NCBI GenBank assembly: GCA_018607905.1 | Contig: JABBAP010000024.1 | Span: forward strand, 74,871-138,870 | DNA: 64,000 nucleotides | DNA from: Paracoccaceae bacterium | GTDB lineage: Bacteria; Pseudomonadota; Alphaproteobacteria; Rhodobacterales; Rhodobacteraceae | Direction of reading: 5' to 3' | Shown: positions 45,905 to 55,615 of the stretch, in pieces | How the letters are laid out: every line of letters begins with the position of its first letter | Numbering within the stretch: position 1 is the first letter of the stretch | Notes under the pieces: generated by a model | What the model was told of the DNA's origin: nothing | Seen by the model: the letters and a program-made list of their open reading frames with translations, nothing else | The model's database searches: none | Program-made: the position numbers and the translations under genes

Positions 45905-46552
45905 ATGATTTGGGAAACCTATTGGGCCGTAATATTGGGCTCAATCATTTTGGTGCCGTCCCTTTGCGTCGCCATTTTTGCCTTTTGGATAAAAACGTAT
46001 TCATCTGCAACGGGCGAAGTCGCTGCAAAATATTGGGACGTATTTGTTAAGCTTATCAGCGCCTTCACCGTGATTTTCAGTGGCGCAATGTTGTTTGGAA
46101 AATACATTGATCAACAACAATCCATCGAAGCCGCCAAACAGGGCCAAATATTACGTGAAATCGCCTTGCAAGAGGCCGAATACCTGAAACAAAAGCTGGC
46201 TTTTGACACCCGCAAACATGACCAACGGCATGTTCTGCTTTCAGAAGCAAAACAAGTGGCTTCACGCCTTGCAAGCCAACGGCCAGCCGATCCAACACTC
46301 GAACTGCGCTTCGAAGAGCTGTATTACGCGGACCTTATTGGCATCGAGCAAAAGGGTGGCCCAGTAGAGCAAGCCATGATCGGATTTCGAAAAGAGCTAA
46401 AGGGATCGGCCCGCGAGGAACAATTGAAACAACTGTCATTAGATCTTTCTCGGGCAGTCACGACCGAGCTTAAATCGTCCGAAGACGCCCTGTTGGCGCA
46501 ACACAAACAAATTACCGCCCTAGTGACCCGATCAAGCAAGACTTCCGATTAA
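45905..46552 (+). CDS. Membrane protein with a long helical tail, unknown
   Basis: 215 residues, not recognised. Two membrane helices (about 8-28 and 48-66) are followed by a charged region of about 145 residues rich in Glu, Lys and Gln (ILREIALQEAEYLKQKLAF, then ELKGSAREEQLKQLSLDL) that should be mostly coiled coil. The ATG directly follows an ACGGAG with almost no spacing, so the start is not firm. It stands alone between xth and erpA. Confidence 0.6.
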   Translation: MIWETYWAVILGSIILVPSLCVAIFAFWIKTYSSATGEVAAKYWDVFVKLISAFTVIFSGAMLFGKYIDQQQSIEAAKQGQILREIALQEAEYLKQKLAFDTRKHDQRHVLLSEAKQVASRLASQRPADPTLELRFEELYYADLIGIEQKGGPVEQAMIGFRKELKGSAREEQLKQLSLDLSRAVTTELKSSEDALLAQHKQITALVTRSSKTSD

Positions 46553-46580
46553 CGCAAAGGCCTTTGCTTGGCCGTCAGAT

Positions 46581-46916
46581 TCACATCGAAAAACTCGTCC
46601 CACATCCACACGAACTGGTCGCGTTCGGGTTCTCGATTACAAACCGTGCGCCGATCAACTCTTGTGAAAAATCAATCACTGCGTTGGTTAAAAACGGCAA
46701 GGAAACACTGTCGACCAGCACTTTTTGCCCGTCTTTTTCCAGCACCATATCGTCCTCCGCTACGCTGTCTTCCAGCTTGATCTCATACTGAAAGCCAGAA
46801 CACCCGCCGCCCTCAACGGCCACGCGCAAACATTGCGCACCATCAGCGGCGCAGTTAATCTCGGCCAGTCGTTCAAAAGCGCGGTCCGTGACTTTGGGAG
46901 GTAGAGCTAAGTCCAT
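46581..46916 (-). CDS. erpA: Iron-sulfur cluster insertion protein ErpA
   Basis: 111 residues of the A-type carrier family with the three cluster cysteines: GGGCSGFQY (near 39) and SSCGCGTSF (near 103 and 105). It delivers [4Fe-4S]/[2Fe-2S] clusters to target enzymes such as IspG. Length and FVIENPNA before the CGCG motif favour ErpA over IscA. Divergent from dgt across 91 bp. Confidence 0.93.
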   Translation of the reverse strand: MDLALPPKVTDRAFERLAEINCAADGAQCLRVAVEGGGCSGFQYEIKLEDSVAEDDMVLEKDGQKVLVDSVSLPFLTNAVIDFSQELIGARFVIENPNATSSCGCGTSFSM

Positions 46917-47007
46917 CTGTTAACACTCGATCTAATCGTGTAAGGTTTCCCTAAACATAGGCTGCGATAAACGCGGCGACAAGGCATGAGAATAGGGCAA
47001 CACACAG

Positions 47008-48129
47008 ATGTTAACAAAATACGCAAGTGATCCAGTGTTTAGCCGCGGGCGTTTGGTGGATGAAGGCCATTCGGCGCATCGATCTGCCTTTCAACGGGAC
47101 CGCGATCGCATCATCCACTCCACATCATTTCGCCGCTTAAAACACAAAACGCAAGTTTTTGTGGAACACGAGGCCGATCATTTCCGCACACGTCTAACCC
47201 ATTCAATCGAAGTAGGGCAGGTAGCGCGCACCATCGCGGGTGTCCTCAATCTGAACGTAGAGCTAACCGAGGCGGTCGCGCTGGCCCACGACCTTGGCCA
47301 CACCCCGTTTGGTCACGCAGGCGAAGATGCGCTTGATGAATGTATGGCGCCTTTTGGTGGTTTTGATCACAACGCCCAAGCCATTAAAATCGTTACAAAT
47401 TTAGAGCGTCATTACGCCGAATTCGATGGGCTGAACCTCTCGTGGGAATGCCTAGAAGGTATCGCGAAACACAATGGTCCCGTCACAGGTGGAATCCCGT
47501 TTGCGCTGGCCGAATACAACGCCAAACATGACCTTGAACTTCACACACACGCCAGTGCCGAAGCCCAAGTCGCCGCTCTGTCAGACGACATCGCCTATAA
47601 CAATCACGACCTAGACGATGGTTTGCGTGCAGGCCTGTTTGCGATCGACGATATCCTGCATCTCCCGCTCGTCAGCACGGCATTTGCCGTTGTTGATAAA
47701 AAATATCCAAACCTAGACCAAGATCGCCGCCGCCACGAAGCTTTGCGCCGTGTTTTTGGCGTCATGGTCGAGGACGTTTTAACGGAATCGCGCATTTGGC
47801 TCGATAAATCAGGGGCACAATCCGCAGCGGACATCCGCAGCCTCGGCCACCCCGTTATCGCCTTTTCCGATGATCTTCTTTCAGGTCTCAACGCGATCCG
47901 CGAATTCCTTTATGCCAACATGTACCGCCACCCCCAAGTCCTTGAAGTACGCGAAGAAATGACAGACATCCTGCGGAGCCTATTCCACCGCTTCATGGAT
48001 AATCCAGACCTTTTGCCCGAAGGATGGGATGCCAACACAGACGATTTCGCCCGCGCGCGATTGGTGGCCGATTACGTATCCGGGATGACCGACCGCTATG
48101 CTTTGAAATTGTTTAAGGGCAACGCATAA
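47008..48129 (+). CDS. dgt: dGTP triphosphohydrolase-like protein
   Basis: 373 residues with an HD domain: RTRLTHSIEVGQVART near 62 and ALAHDLGHTPFGHAGEDAL near 93-111, the metal ligands. It hydrolyses dNTPs to nucleosides and triphosphate. Length fits the short, type 2 dGTPase group. The erpA-dgt-argS-SPOR-nagZ-scpA-scpB order is typical of Rhodobacterales. Confidence 0.93.
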   Translation: MLTKYASDPVFSRGRLVDEGHSAHRSAFQRDRDRIIHSTSFRRLKHKTQVFVEHEADHFRTRLTHSIEVGQVARTIAGVLNLNVELTEAVALAHDLGHTPFGHAGEDALDECMAPFGGFDHNAQAIKIVTNLERHYAEFDGLNLSWECLEGIAKHNGPVTGGIPFALAEYNAKHDLELHTHASAEAQVAALSDDIAYNNHDLDDGLRAGLFAIDDILHLPLVSTAFAVVDKKYPNLDQDRRRHEALRRVFGVMVEDVLTESRIWLDKSGAQSAADIRSLGHPVIAFSDDLLSGLNAIREFLYANMYRHPQVLEVREEMTDILRSLFHRFMDNPDLLPEGWDANTDDFARARLVADYVSGMTDRYALKLFKGNA

Positions 48130-48187
48130 GTCAGCAATATTGACTTTTCCACAGTTTTAAGCTAGTTTCCAAGACACAGGAGAACCC

Positions 48188-48292
48188 ATGAGCACACGCC
48201 AGTTGAAATTTGTTGAACGATCCATTGTCATCTCGGCAAGTATTGCTCTGTGCGCTGTTATTTCCTTAACCGTGGTTGCGTTAATTTCTTAA
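48188..48292 (+). CDS. 34-residue single-helix membrane peptide
   Basis: A short gene: MSTRQLKFVERSIVIS followed by a hydrophobic stretch (ASIALCAVISLTVVALIS). It has AGGAG seven bases before the ATG, a basic N-terminus and one membrane helix, the make-up of genuine small membrane proteins. Its TAA overlaps the stop of the convergent ion-channel gene (shared TTAA). It lies 58 bp after dgt and may be co-transcribed. Function unknown. Confidence 0.55.
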   Translation: MSTRQLKFVERSIVISASIALCAVISLTVVALIS

Positions 48293-48807
48293 CGCATTGA
48301 TCGGAAAACTGCGCCAACCAACACGGCAAGGTGCAAATTCCCCAATATCGCAACACTCGCTGCAATCAGCCGTGCATCGGGCGAGGGGCGAAAATCCCCG
48401 AATCCAAGCGTTGAAAACGTGACGGCCGCAAAATAAACCACATCTCGGTTTAGAATTGGATCACTGTTCGGCCCGATAATCCCATAACTTTGGAACAGCA
48501 GCGCGCTGCTAAAAACCATCAAACCGGCCGAAATCAAACTATCCAAGAACAGGCGTTGTGCTTTGGTATTCGCTACATAAAACCCAATTAAAAGAACAAC
48601 ATACAGGAAATACCCCAGCGACCAAATTGAGCAAACCCAGCCAATTAAAAGCAGCACAAAACCGGTATCAAGTGGCGAAAACGAAAACTGAAAGATCAAA
48701 AAACCACATAAAAGCAACGAAACACGCCCGGCAAAGCGCCGTTCGTTGCTCAACGGGAATGTGTCTTCGCTCCGAAACCCGAAAATATGCCGTTTAAACC
48801 AATTCAC
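48289..48807 (-). CDS. Two-pore-helix ion channel protein
   Basis: About 172 residues. Hydrophobic helices near 30-75 and 85-110, then a pore loop FAAVTFSTLGFGDFRP with the potassium-type selectivity filter TLGFGD, and a final helix. Matches the Ion_trans_2 domain. The open frame starts at a GTG (48828), but the GTG at 48807 has GGAGG five bases upstream and is preferred. Converges on the small membrane peptide. Confidence 0.8.
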   Translation of the reverse strand: MNWFKRHIFGFRSEDTFPLSNERRFAGRVSLLLCGFLIFQFSFSPLDTGFVLLLIGWVCSIWSLGYFLYVVLLIGFYVANTKAQRLFLDSLISAGLMVFSSALLFQSYGIIGPNSDPILNRDVVYFAAVTFSTLGFGDFRPSPDARLIAASVAILGNLHLAVLVGAVFRSMR

Positions 48808-48957
48808 CAATGCCTCCAGTTGACCCACCCCGCCAACATGCTAAACCGCGCCAAAGCGTTTTGCAAAAACGCAGGATACTTTAGGGAAAACAAGTGTTGG
48901 TTCGGTCACGGGCAAGCTATGTTAACCACACAGGGTCCGAATACCTAGGAAAGCGCC

Positions 48958-50700
48958 ATGAACCTCTTCGCCGATATCCGCACACTTGTGCTCGACAGTC
49001 TTGCAATCCTTCAAACTGAGGGCACGCTTCCCGCTGATCTCGATTTTACCAACGTCGCAGTGGAGCCCCCGCGCGATGCGTTGCACGGTGATATGGCGAC
49101 GAATGCGGCGATGGTTCTGGCGAAACCTGCCAAATCCAACCCCCGCGCAATCGCAGAGGCTTTGGCCGCTAAACTTACCGCTGATCCACGGGTCACAACG
49201 GCAGATGTCGCAGGCCCTGGCTTTCTGAATCTCACGCTTGATCCAGCCTGTTGGACAGCGATCGTCCCACTCGCGATTAAATCTGGCACCGATTTTGGCC
49301 GTTCCGATATGGGGCAGGGCAAAAAGGTGAATGTGGAATACGTTTCTGCCAACCCGACCGGCCCGCTGCACGTGGGCCACACTCGGGGCGCGGTGTTTGG
49401 CGACGCGCTCGCCAGTTTGCTGGATTTTGCAGGCTACAACGTCACGCGGGAATATTACATCAACGATGGTGGAGCGCAGGTCGATGTGCTCGCGCGCTCC
49501 TGCTACCTTCGGTATTTGGAATCAAACGGCCAAGAGGTTGCGTTTGAAGACGGCACTTACCCTGGCGATTATCTGATCCCAGTCGGCGCAGCGCTCAAAG
49601 AAAAATACGGCGACAGCCTTGTAAACAAACCAGAATCTGAATGGCTCGCTGATCTGCGGGAATTTGGCACCCACGCAATGATGGATATGATCCGCGACGA
49701 TCTCGCGGCACTGAACATCAAAATGGACGTGTTTTACTCCGAAAAATCGCTCTATGGATCTGGCCTAATCGAATCCGCAATCAACAGCCTCAAAGACAAA
49801 GGCCTAATCTACGAAGGCGTGCTAGAACCGCCCAAAGGCAAAAAACCCGAAGACTGGGAACCACGCGAACAGACCCTGTTCAAATCCACCGAACACGGCG
49901 ACGATGTGGATCGTCCTGTGCAAAAGTCCGATGGCGCTTGGACCTATTTCGCCCCGGATATCGCCTATCACTACGACAAAATCTCGCGTGGTTTTGACGA
50001 GCTGATTGATATTTTTGGTGCGGATCACGGCGGTTACGTGAAACGGATGAAAGCAGCGGTTTCTGCCCTTTCCGATGGCCGCGTTCCTGTCGATATCAAG
50101 CTGACGCAACTGGTGAAATTGTTCAAAGACGGCCAGCCGTTCAAAATGTCCAAACGGGCAGGGACATTTGTCACCCTGCGCGATGTGGTCGATCAAGTTG
50201 GCCCCGACGTGACCCGTTTTCACATGCTAACCCGCAAACAAGACGCGCCTTTGGATTTTGATTTTGACAAAGTGTTGGAGCAATCCAAAGAAAACCCCGT
50301 GTTCTACGTGCAATACGCAAACGCACGGATCCATTCTGTGATGCGCAAAGCAAACGAGGCGGGCCAAGACACATCAGATACGTTCCTCGCCGGCGCAGAT
50401 ATGTCCGTAAACACCCACCCAGCCGAACTTGTGCTGGCCCGTAAACTTGCCGAATGGCCGCGCCTTTTGGAACTTGCCGCCAAGCACAATGAACCCCACC
50501 GCGTGTCGTTTTACCTTTATGAATTGGCCGGTGAATACCACTCCCTTCACAACTTGGGTAAATCCAATCCCGAGCTGCGGTTCTGGCAATCGGACAACAC
50601 TCCGCTGTCATTGTCCAAAATCGCGCTTATTCGGGCTGTTTCGGTTGTTTTATCCTCAGGACTTGGTATTTTGGGCGTGACCCCGATGGAACAAATGTAA
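48958..50700 (+). CDS. argS: Arginyl-tRNA synthetase
   Basis: 580 residues, class I. The HIGH motif appears as HVGH in NPTGPLHVGHTRGAVFGD near 130, and KMSKRAGTF near 396 is the KMSKS counterpart. The N-terminal Add-1 domain and C-terminal DALR anticodon domain are both present. Start has TAGGAA upstream. First gene of a run through scpB. Confidence 0.97.
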   Translation: MNLFADIRTLVLDSLAILQTEGTLPADLDFTNVAVEPPRDALHGDMATNAAMVLAKPAKSNPRAIAEALAAKLTADPRVTTADVAGPGFLNLTLDPACWTAIVPLAIKSGTDFGRSDMGQGKKVNVEYVSANPTGPLHVGHTRGAVFGDALASLLDFAGYNVTREYYINDGGAQVDVLARSCYLRYLESNGQEVAFEDGTYPGDYLIPVGAALKEKYGDSLVNKPESEWLADLREFGTHAMMDMIRDDLAALNIKMDVFYSEKSLYGSGLIESAINSLKDKGLIYEGVLEPPKGKKPEDWEPREQTLFKSTEHGDDVDRPVQKSDGAWTYFAPDIAYHYDKISRGFDELIDIFGADHGGYVKRMKAAVSALSDGRVPVDIKLTQLVKLFKDGQPFKMSKRAGTFVTLRDVVDQVGPDVTRFHMLTRKQDAPLDFDFDKVLEQSKENPVFYVQYANARIHSVMRKANEAGQDTSDTFLAGADMSVNTHPAELVLARKLAEWPRLLELAAKHNEPHRVSFYLYELAGEYHSLHNLGKSNPELRFWQSDNTPLSLSKIALIRAVSVVLSSGLGILGVTPMEQM

Positions 50701-50782
50701 AAATAAGGCGCAAAGCCATACATTTTGGGGTTGGAGCAGTCAGACACACAATATAATGTGTGCGAGTAAAGAGGCAAACCCG

Positions 50783-51718
50783 ATGGCGAAAGCACAAACG
50801 GAATCCGTTCAACAAACCGCAGCATCTGCTGGCGGTATCAGCGTTGTGAAAATGGCGATGAATTGGGGCGTTGCCGCCCTTTCAATCGCAGTGATCGCAG
50901 GGTTCGTGTATTGGACAATCAACCTTGGTACACGTGATCCCCATGATGTACCGATTGTGCTCGCAATGGAAGGTCCGTCTCGTGTGGCCCCCGCTGATCC
51001 AGGTGGCACGCAGGCTTCTCATCAAGGTCTTGCCGTGAATTCCGTTCAATCCGAAGGCGGCGTTGCTGATCCTTCAAATACCGTTGTTTTGGCCCCAGAA
51101 CCTGCACAATTGGCAGAGAACGACCAGCCAATCACCAATGCAGCACTAGTTTCCCAAGCCGCTGCACAGCAATCAACGCAACAAGCCGTCGCTGATCCAG
51201 AACCCCAAGTCGCACAATCCGAAGAAGACCTCGATGCAATCGAGATCGCCGATCAGGTGGCCGAGCAACTGGCACAACAGGCATTGGCAAACACGGACCC
51301 GACAACGATTCCCCGTGATAATATTGGCGGTTCCGAATTTTCCCCGGCTGCGTCGCTGCGCCCGCAAGGGCGGCCAACGGGCCTGTCGACAGAAATTACT
51401 GCGGTTCAGCCCACAGCATCAAACGCCGCGACACAAGAAAATGTTGCCACCGTGGACACCGTTCCCCTTGGCACGCGCTTGATCCAGCTTGGCGCTTACG
51501 ACAGTGCAGATTTGGCGAAATCAGAATGGGCAAAACTGCTCACCAAACATTCCCATTTGCTTGAGGAAAAGAAACGCCTTGTTGTGTCCGCACAATCAGG
51601 GGGGCGCAAATTCTATCGTCTCCGTGCGGCTGGTTTTAATTCACTTGATGAATCGCGTGCGTTGTGTTCGGCCCTATTGGCTGTTGGTACGCCCTGCATT
51701 CCTGTGACGGCCCGTTAA
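50783..51718 (+). CDS. SPOR domain membrane protein
   Basis: 311 residues: cytoplasmic tail, one membrane helix (about 33-53, WGVAALSIAVIAGFVYW), a long Ala/Gln-rich linker and a C-terminal SPOR domain (RLIQLGAYDSADLAKSEWAKL... to the end). SPOR domains bind denuded peptidoglycan at the septum, so a division-site role is likely. The start is ATG 50783 with GAGG upstream. TAATG overlap with nagZ. Confidence 0.85.
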   Translation: MAKAQTESVQQTAASAGGISVVKMAMNWGVAALSIAVIAGFVYWTINLGTRDPHDVPIVLAMEGPSRVAPADPGGTQASHQGLAVNSVQSEGGVADPSNTVVLAPEPAQLAENDQPITNAALVSQAAAQQSTQQAVADPEPQVAQSEEDLDAIEIADQVAEQLAQQALANTDPTTIPRDNIGGSEFSPAASLRPQGRPTGLSTEITAVQPTASNAATQENVATVDTVPLGTRLIQLGAYDSADLAKSEWAKLLTKHSHLLEEKKRLVVSAQSGGRKFYRLRAAGFNSLDESRALCSALLAVGTPCIPVTAR

Positions 51719-52725
51719 TGGGTGGGCGGGCTTGCATATTTGGCTGCCTCGGTCCGCACTTAACTCCAAATGAATCCGCCTTTTTTCGCGACGCGGACCC
51801 ATGGGGTTTCATCATTTTCGCGCGCAACATCGAAACACCCGATCAGGTCCGCGCACTCACTTCAGAATTGCGAAATGCAGTTGGGCGCGACGCCCCAATT
51901 TTGATCGACCAAGAAGGTGGCCGCGTTGCCCGTTTCCGCGCACCACACTGGCGCGAATGGGACGCCGCGCTCGATTTCACGCAAAGCTACGGCGTCAACG
52001 CACAACACGCCATGTACCTGCGCGGCCGCATGATCGCGGATGATCTGCACTCTGTCGGGGTCGATGTGAACTGCACGCCAATGCTTGACGTGGCCACCGA
52101 TGACAGCCATGCGATAATTCTAAATCGCTGCTACGGATATGATCCTGAAACAGTTGCACAAAATGGCCGCGCTTTGGCCAATGGACAGCTGGATGGTGGC
52201 GTGCTTTCGATCATCAAACACATTCCGGGGCATGGCCGCGCTGATCTTGACAGCCACTATGATCTTCCGCAACTCGATACACGGCTTGCGGACTTGCAAG
52301 CCTCTGATTTTGTTCCGTTTAAACAACTTTCCGATCTACCAATGGCGATGACTGCGCACATCACATACACCGCAATTGATGCTGAAAACTGCGCAACGCT
52401 TTCGCCCAAAGTGATTAACACAATCCGCACAGACATCGGCTTTGATGGTCTTTTGATGACCGATGATCTCTCGATGAAAGCACTGGGTGGAACCTTTGAG
52501 CACCGCACCCAAACCGCGCTCGAATCTGGCTGCGATATCATCCTTCATTGCAACGGCGAACGCGGTGAAATGGACCCGATTATCGCCAATACCCCTGAAC
52601 TTTCTGGCAAGGCCGCGACCCGTGCGTCTGCTGCACTTGCGCAGCGTAAAACGCCAAAACCGTTCGATCGTGTAGAGGCTGAAGAAACGCTCAAAACCCT
52701 TTTGAAAGACGCTGCCAATGTCTGA
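51718..52725 (+). CDS. nagZ: Beta-N-acetylhexosaminidase NagZ
   Basis: 335 residues, glycoside hydrolase family 3. LIDQEGGRVARF near 63, the NagZ signature KHIPGHGRADLDSH with its catalytic His near 168, and LMTDDLSMKAL with the nucleophile Asp near 247 are intact. It cleaves GlcNAc from muropeptides during wall recycling. The start is the ATG overlapping the SPOR gene's stop; upstream codons belong to that gene. Confidence 0.94.
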   Translation: MGGRACIFGCLGPHLTPNESAFFRDADPWGFIIFARNIETPDQVRALTSELRNAVGRDAPILIDQEGGRVARFRAPHWREWDAALDFTQSYGVNAQHAMYLRGRMIADDLHSVGVDVNCTPMLDVATDDSHAIILNRCYGYDPETVAQNGRALANGQLDGGVLSIIKHIPGHGRADLDSHYDLPQLDTRLADLQASDFVPFKQLSDLPMAMTAHITYTAIDAENCATLSPKVINTIRTDIGFDGLLMTDDLSMKALGGTFEHRTQTALESGCDIILHCNGERGEMDPIIANTPELSGKAATRASAALAQRKTPKPFDRVEAEETLKTLLKDAANV

Positions 52726-53518
52726 TGATCCAAGCGCCCAGACCCAAACAGATGATTTCGAAACGACCGAAGCCCGCATCGCCTCCGAAGCATTTCTGAT
52801 TGATGTTGAGGGGTATGAAGGCCCGCTTGATCTGCTGCTGACCCTCGCGCGCACCCAAAAAGTGGATCTGCGCAAAATCAGCGTTCTGGCCTTGGCCAAA
52901 CAATACCTCGCCTTCGTCGAAGAGGCCAAGAAACTACGCATCGAACTGGCCGCTGATTACCTCGTTATGGCCGCGTGGCTCGCTTTTTTGAAATCGCGCC
53001 TTCTGTTGCCCGCCGATCCCACCGAGGAAGGCCCCTCTGGCGAAGAACTTGCCGCACACCTTGCCTTCCAGCTTGAACGGTTAGAGGCAATGCGCCGCTC
53101 CGCTGCGCGTCTTATGGCACGCGATCAATTGGGCCGCGATTTCTTTGTGCGCGGCATTCCCGAAGACGTTTCTGTGAAGAAAAAGATCGAATACAAAGCG
53201 TCGGTTCTTGATCTTATGCAGGCCTATGCGCGGCTTAAAACCAAAGACAGCTTTGCGCCGTTACACTTTAATGATCGCGACCGTGTTTTAACGATGGAGC
53301 AAGCCCTCGTTCGGATGAAATCGCTTATGGGTCATGCAATGGATTGGGCCGACCTGTCGCAATTCCTCCCCGAAGGCTGGACGGACGATCCCAAAAAACG
53401 ACGATCTGCCACTGCCTCCGCATTTGCAGCATCGCTCGAATTGGTGAAAGCGGGCGTTCTGGAAATCAGACAAACCGAAACCTTCGCACCTATCCAATTG
53501 CGCAAACGGGAGGTGTAA
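52718..53518 (+). CDS. scpA: Segregation and condensation protein A
   Basis: 266 residues, the kleisin of the SMC complex. The family N-terminus YEGPLDLLLTLARTQKVDLRKISVLALAKQYL (about 28-60) and LAADYLVMAAWLAFLKSRLLLP are clear. Overlaps nagZ by 8 bp; one base separates it from scpB. Confidence 0.95.
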   Translation: MSDDPSAQTQTDDFETTEARIASEAFLIDVEGYEGPLDLLLTLARTQKVDLRKISVLALAKQYLAFVEEAKKLRIELAADYLVMAAWLAFLKSRLLLPADPTEEGPSGEELAAHLAFQLERLEAMRRSAARLMARDQLGRDFFVRGIPEDVSVKKKIEYKASVLDLMQAYARLKTKDSFAPLHFNDRDRVLTMEQALVRMKSLMGHAMDWADLSQFLPEGWTDDPKKRRSATASAFAASLELVKAGVLEIRQTETFAPIQLRKREV

Positions 53519-53519
53519 A

Positions 53520-54191
53520 ATGTCAGACGAGCCAAACGCCGACGTAAAAGTCGAACAACCCGCCAGCATCACCGAAAGCCTGTTCGAAGCCCCGCCAATG
53601 GCTGAACAAGAACGCATGGTCGAAGCCATCCTTTTTGCCACCACTGAGCCTCAAACCAAGGTCCAAATCGAAAACCGCGTCCCCCATGGTGCCGATGTGG
53701 CCGAAGCGTTGGTGCATGTGCGCAAACGCTACGAAGGGCGCGGTGTTAACCTTGTTAAAATCGGGGATGGCTGGGCCTTTCGCACGGCGCCTGATCTTGG
53801 TTTTTTGATGCAAAAAGAACAGGTTGAGGTGCGCAAATTATCACGCGCCGCAATCGAAACCCTTGCTATTATCGCCTATCATCAACCCGTCACCCGCGCC
53901 GAAATCGAAGAAATCCGTGGCGTGTCCGTATCCTCGGGCACCGTCGATATGTTGATGGAGCTGGACTGGATCAAACTCGGCCGTCGCCGCATGACACCCG
54001 GTCGGCCTGTTACCTTTATCGTCACGCAAACCTTCCTTGATCACTTCGGCTTAGAAAACGCGCGCGACCTACCTGGCGTCAAAGAACTGCGCGACGCGGG
54101 GCTGTTAGACAATCGCCCACCCCCAGGTGCAGCGCTGCTCGAACCACTCGATGAAGACGGCGAAGACAATCAAGAAGACATGTTTGGTTAA
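53520..54191 (+). CDS. scpB: Segregation and condensation protein B
   Basis: 223 residues with two winged-helix units: AILFATTEPQTK near 37 and LSRAAIETLAIIAYHQPVTRAEIEEIRGVS near 103-133. It works with ScpA and SMC in chromosome condensation. The acidic C-terminal tail is typical. Confidence 0.95.
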   Translation: MSDEPNADVKVEQPASITESLFEAPPMAEQERMVEAILFATTEPQTKVQIENRVPHGADVAEALVHVRKRYEGRGVNLVKIGDGWAFRTAPDLGFLMQKEQVEVRKLSRAAIETLAIIAYHQPVTRAEIEEIRGVSVSSGTVDMLMELDWIKLGRRRMTPGRPVTFIVTQTFLDHFGLENARDLPGVKELRDAGLLDNRPPPGAALLEPLDEDGEDNQEDMFG

Positions 54192-54272
54192 CCACGTCCT
54201 TGGCGCAAATTTGGTTTTTGGCCCAAAAGCGGCTATATGAAAACAAAGCGGTAATTCGCGAGGAGCAGACAC

Positions 54273-54536
54273 ATGAACGTCAATTCAATTATCAACATGA
54301 TCCTTCGCATCATCATGCGCAAAGGGATCAATGCAGGCATCAACAAAGGCATGCACGCCATGCGCGGTGGCGGTGGAAATCAATCGCGCGGTCGCGCAAA
54401 CCAAGCAGCCCCACAGCAAATGATGTCCCCAGAAGAACAGGCCGATTTCGACGAGTTTAAACGCCAAAAGAAAGAAGCCCGCCGCGCTGAAAACAAAGCT
54501 AAGCACAAACAACAGAACACAATCGAACGGATGTAA
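54273..54536 (+). CDS. Small basic hypothetical protein
   Basis: 87 residues. An amphipathic, Ile-rich N-terminus (MNVNSIINMILRIIMRKGINAGINKGM) is followed by a Gly/Arg-rich linker and a charged helical tail (EEQADFDEFKRQKKEARRAENKAKHKQ). Good ribosome binding site AGGAGCAG. No domain recognised; in related genomes the place after scpB is often held by tat genes, which this is not. Confidence 0.7.
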   Translation: MNVNSIINMILRIIMRKGINAGINKGMHAMRGGGGNQSRGRANQAAPQQMMSPEEQADFDEFKRQKKEARRAENKAKHKQQNTIERM

Positions 54537-54541
54537 TCCCC

Positions 54542-55609
54542 GTGTCTGCGCCCAAAATCTTGATTGTGGGCGCTGGCCCAACAGGATTGGCCGCAGCGAT
54601 TGAACTGGCCCGCGCCGGTATCATTCCCACCATTATTGATCGCAAATCTGGCCCCTCTGGCCTGTCACGTGCTGTCGGGATTCTTCCTGCCACGATGCAC
54701 AGTTTGCACCCTTCGGGTGCAGCGCCAAAAATCGCAGCGGCTGCGGTGCGTATCAGCGGTATGCGCATTCACAAAGGCGCGCAGCAGCTTTTGCATCTTC
54801 CTTTGCCGATCTGCGATGATCCCTATCACCAGATGTTTGGCCTTCCCCAAAACCAAACCGAAGCGATCCTGCGCGAGACCTTTGAAACACTTGGCGGGCA
54901 CGTCAATTTTGGCCAATCGCTTACCTCCATTTCACAAAACGATCATACCGTCACCGCATTGATCGAGGACGCTTCACAAACATTCGATTACGTCATCGCA
55001 GCCGATGGCATTCACAGTCGGATCAGACGCGGCCTCAGCCTCGATTATCGCGGTTTTGATGCACCGGGAGAATGGTCCATTGCAGATGTTGAAGTCTCCA
55101 GTCTACGTGACCACGCCGCCGCCCGCGTTTTCCTGCTCCCAGCTGGAAAAGCAGCCCTCATCCTTCCGCTTAGCGAAACACGCATACGGATCGTGTCGAA
55201 CCTATCAGATGCACTTGGCGCCATTCCAATTCCGCTCGACATCACCAAAACATATCGCACAGGTACGTTCACCGTTTCAGTGCGCCAAATCGAACGCTAC
55301 CGGGCAGGGCGGGTGTTTTTTGCAGGTGATGCTGCCCATTGCCACAGCCCCATCGGCGGGCGGGGCATGAACCTTGGAATTGTTGATGCTGTCGATCTTG
55401 CAGGTCGTTTTGCATCGGGAGACTTGGACGGATATCACAACAGTCGCCACAGCGAGGGCAAACGCATCATGGACTTTAGTGAAAATGCCCGCGCCACATT
55501 GACCAGCAAAAACAAGCTAACCCGCGCCGCTGCGTTTACCGCGATGCGCGTTGCAAATCACCTTCCGCTGTTGAAACGCAAGGCGGTCGAAAACATGCTA
55601 ACACTTTGA
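54542..55609 (+). CDS. FAD-dependent monooxygenase
   Basis: 355 residues of the PHBH/UbiH-type flavoprotein family. The nucleotide loop ILIVGAGPTGLAAAIELARAG is at the N-terminus, the DG motif is in AADGIHSRIRRGL near 160 and the GD motif in FFAGDAAHCHSPIGGRGMNLG near 258-278. It hydroxylates an aromatic or similar substrate with NAD(P)H and oxygen; the substrate is unknown. GTG start, five bases after the previous stop. Confidence 0.87.
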   Translation: MSAPKILIVGAGPTGLAAAIELARAGIIPTIIDRKSGPSGLSRAVGILPATMHSLHPSGAAPKIAAAAVRISGMRIHKGAQQLLHLPLPICDDPYHQMFGLPQNQTEAILRETFETLGGHVNFGQSLTSISQNDHTVTALIEDASQTFDYVIAADGIHSRIRRGLSLDYRGFDAPGEWSIADVEVSSLRDHAAARVFLLPAGKAALILPLSETRIRIVSNLSDALGAIPIPLDITKTYRTGTFTVSVRQIERYRAGRVFFAGDAAHCHSPIGGRGMNLGIVDAVDLAGRFASGDLDGYHNSRHSEGKRIMDFSENARATLTSKNKLTRAAAFTAMRVANHLPLLKRKAVENMLTL

Positions 55610-55615
55610 TCAGGA

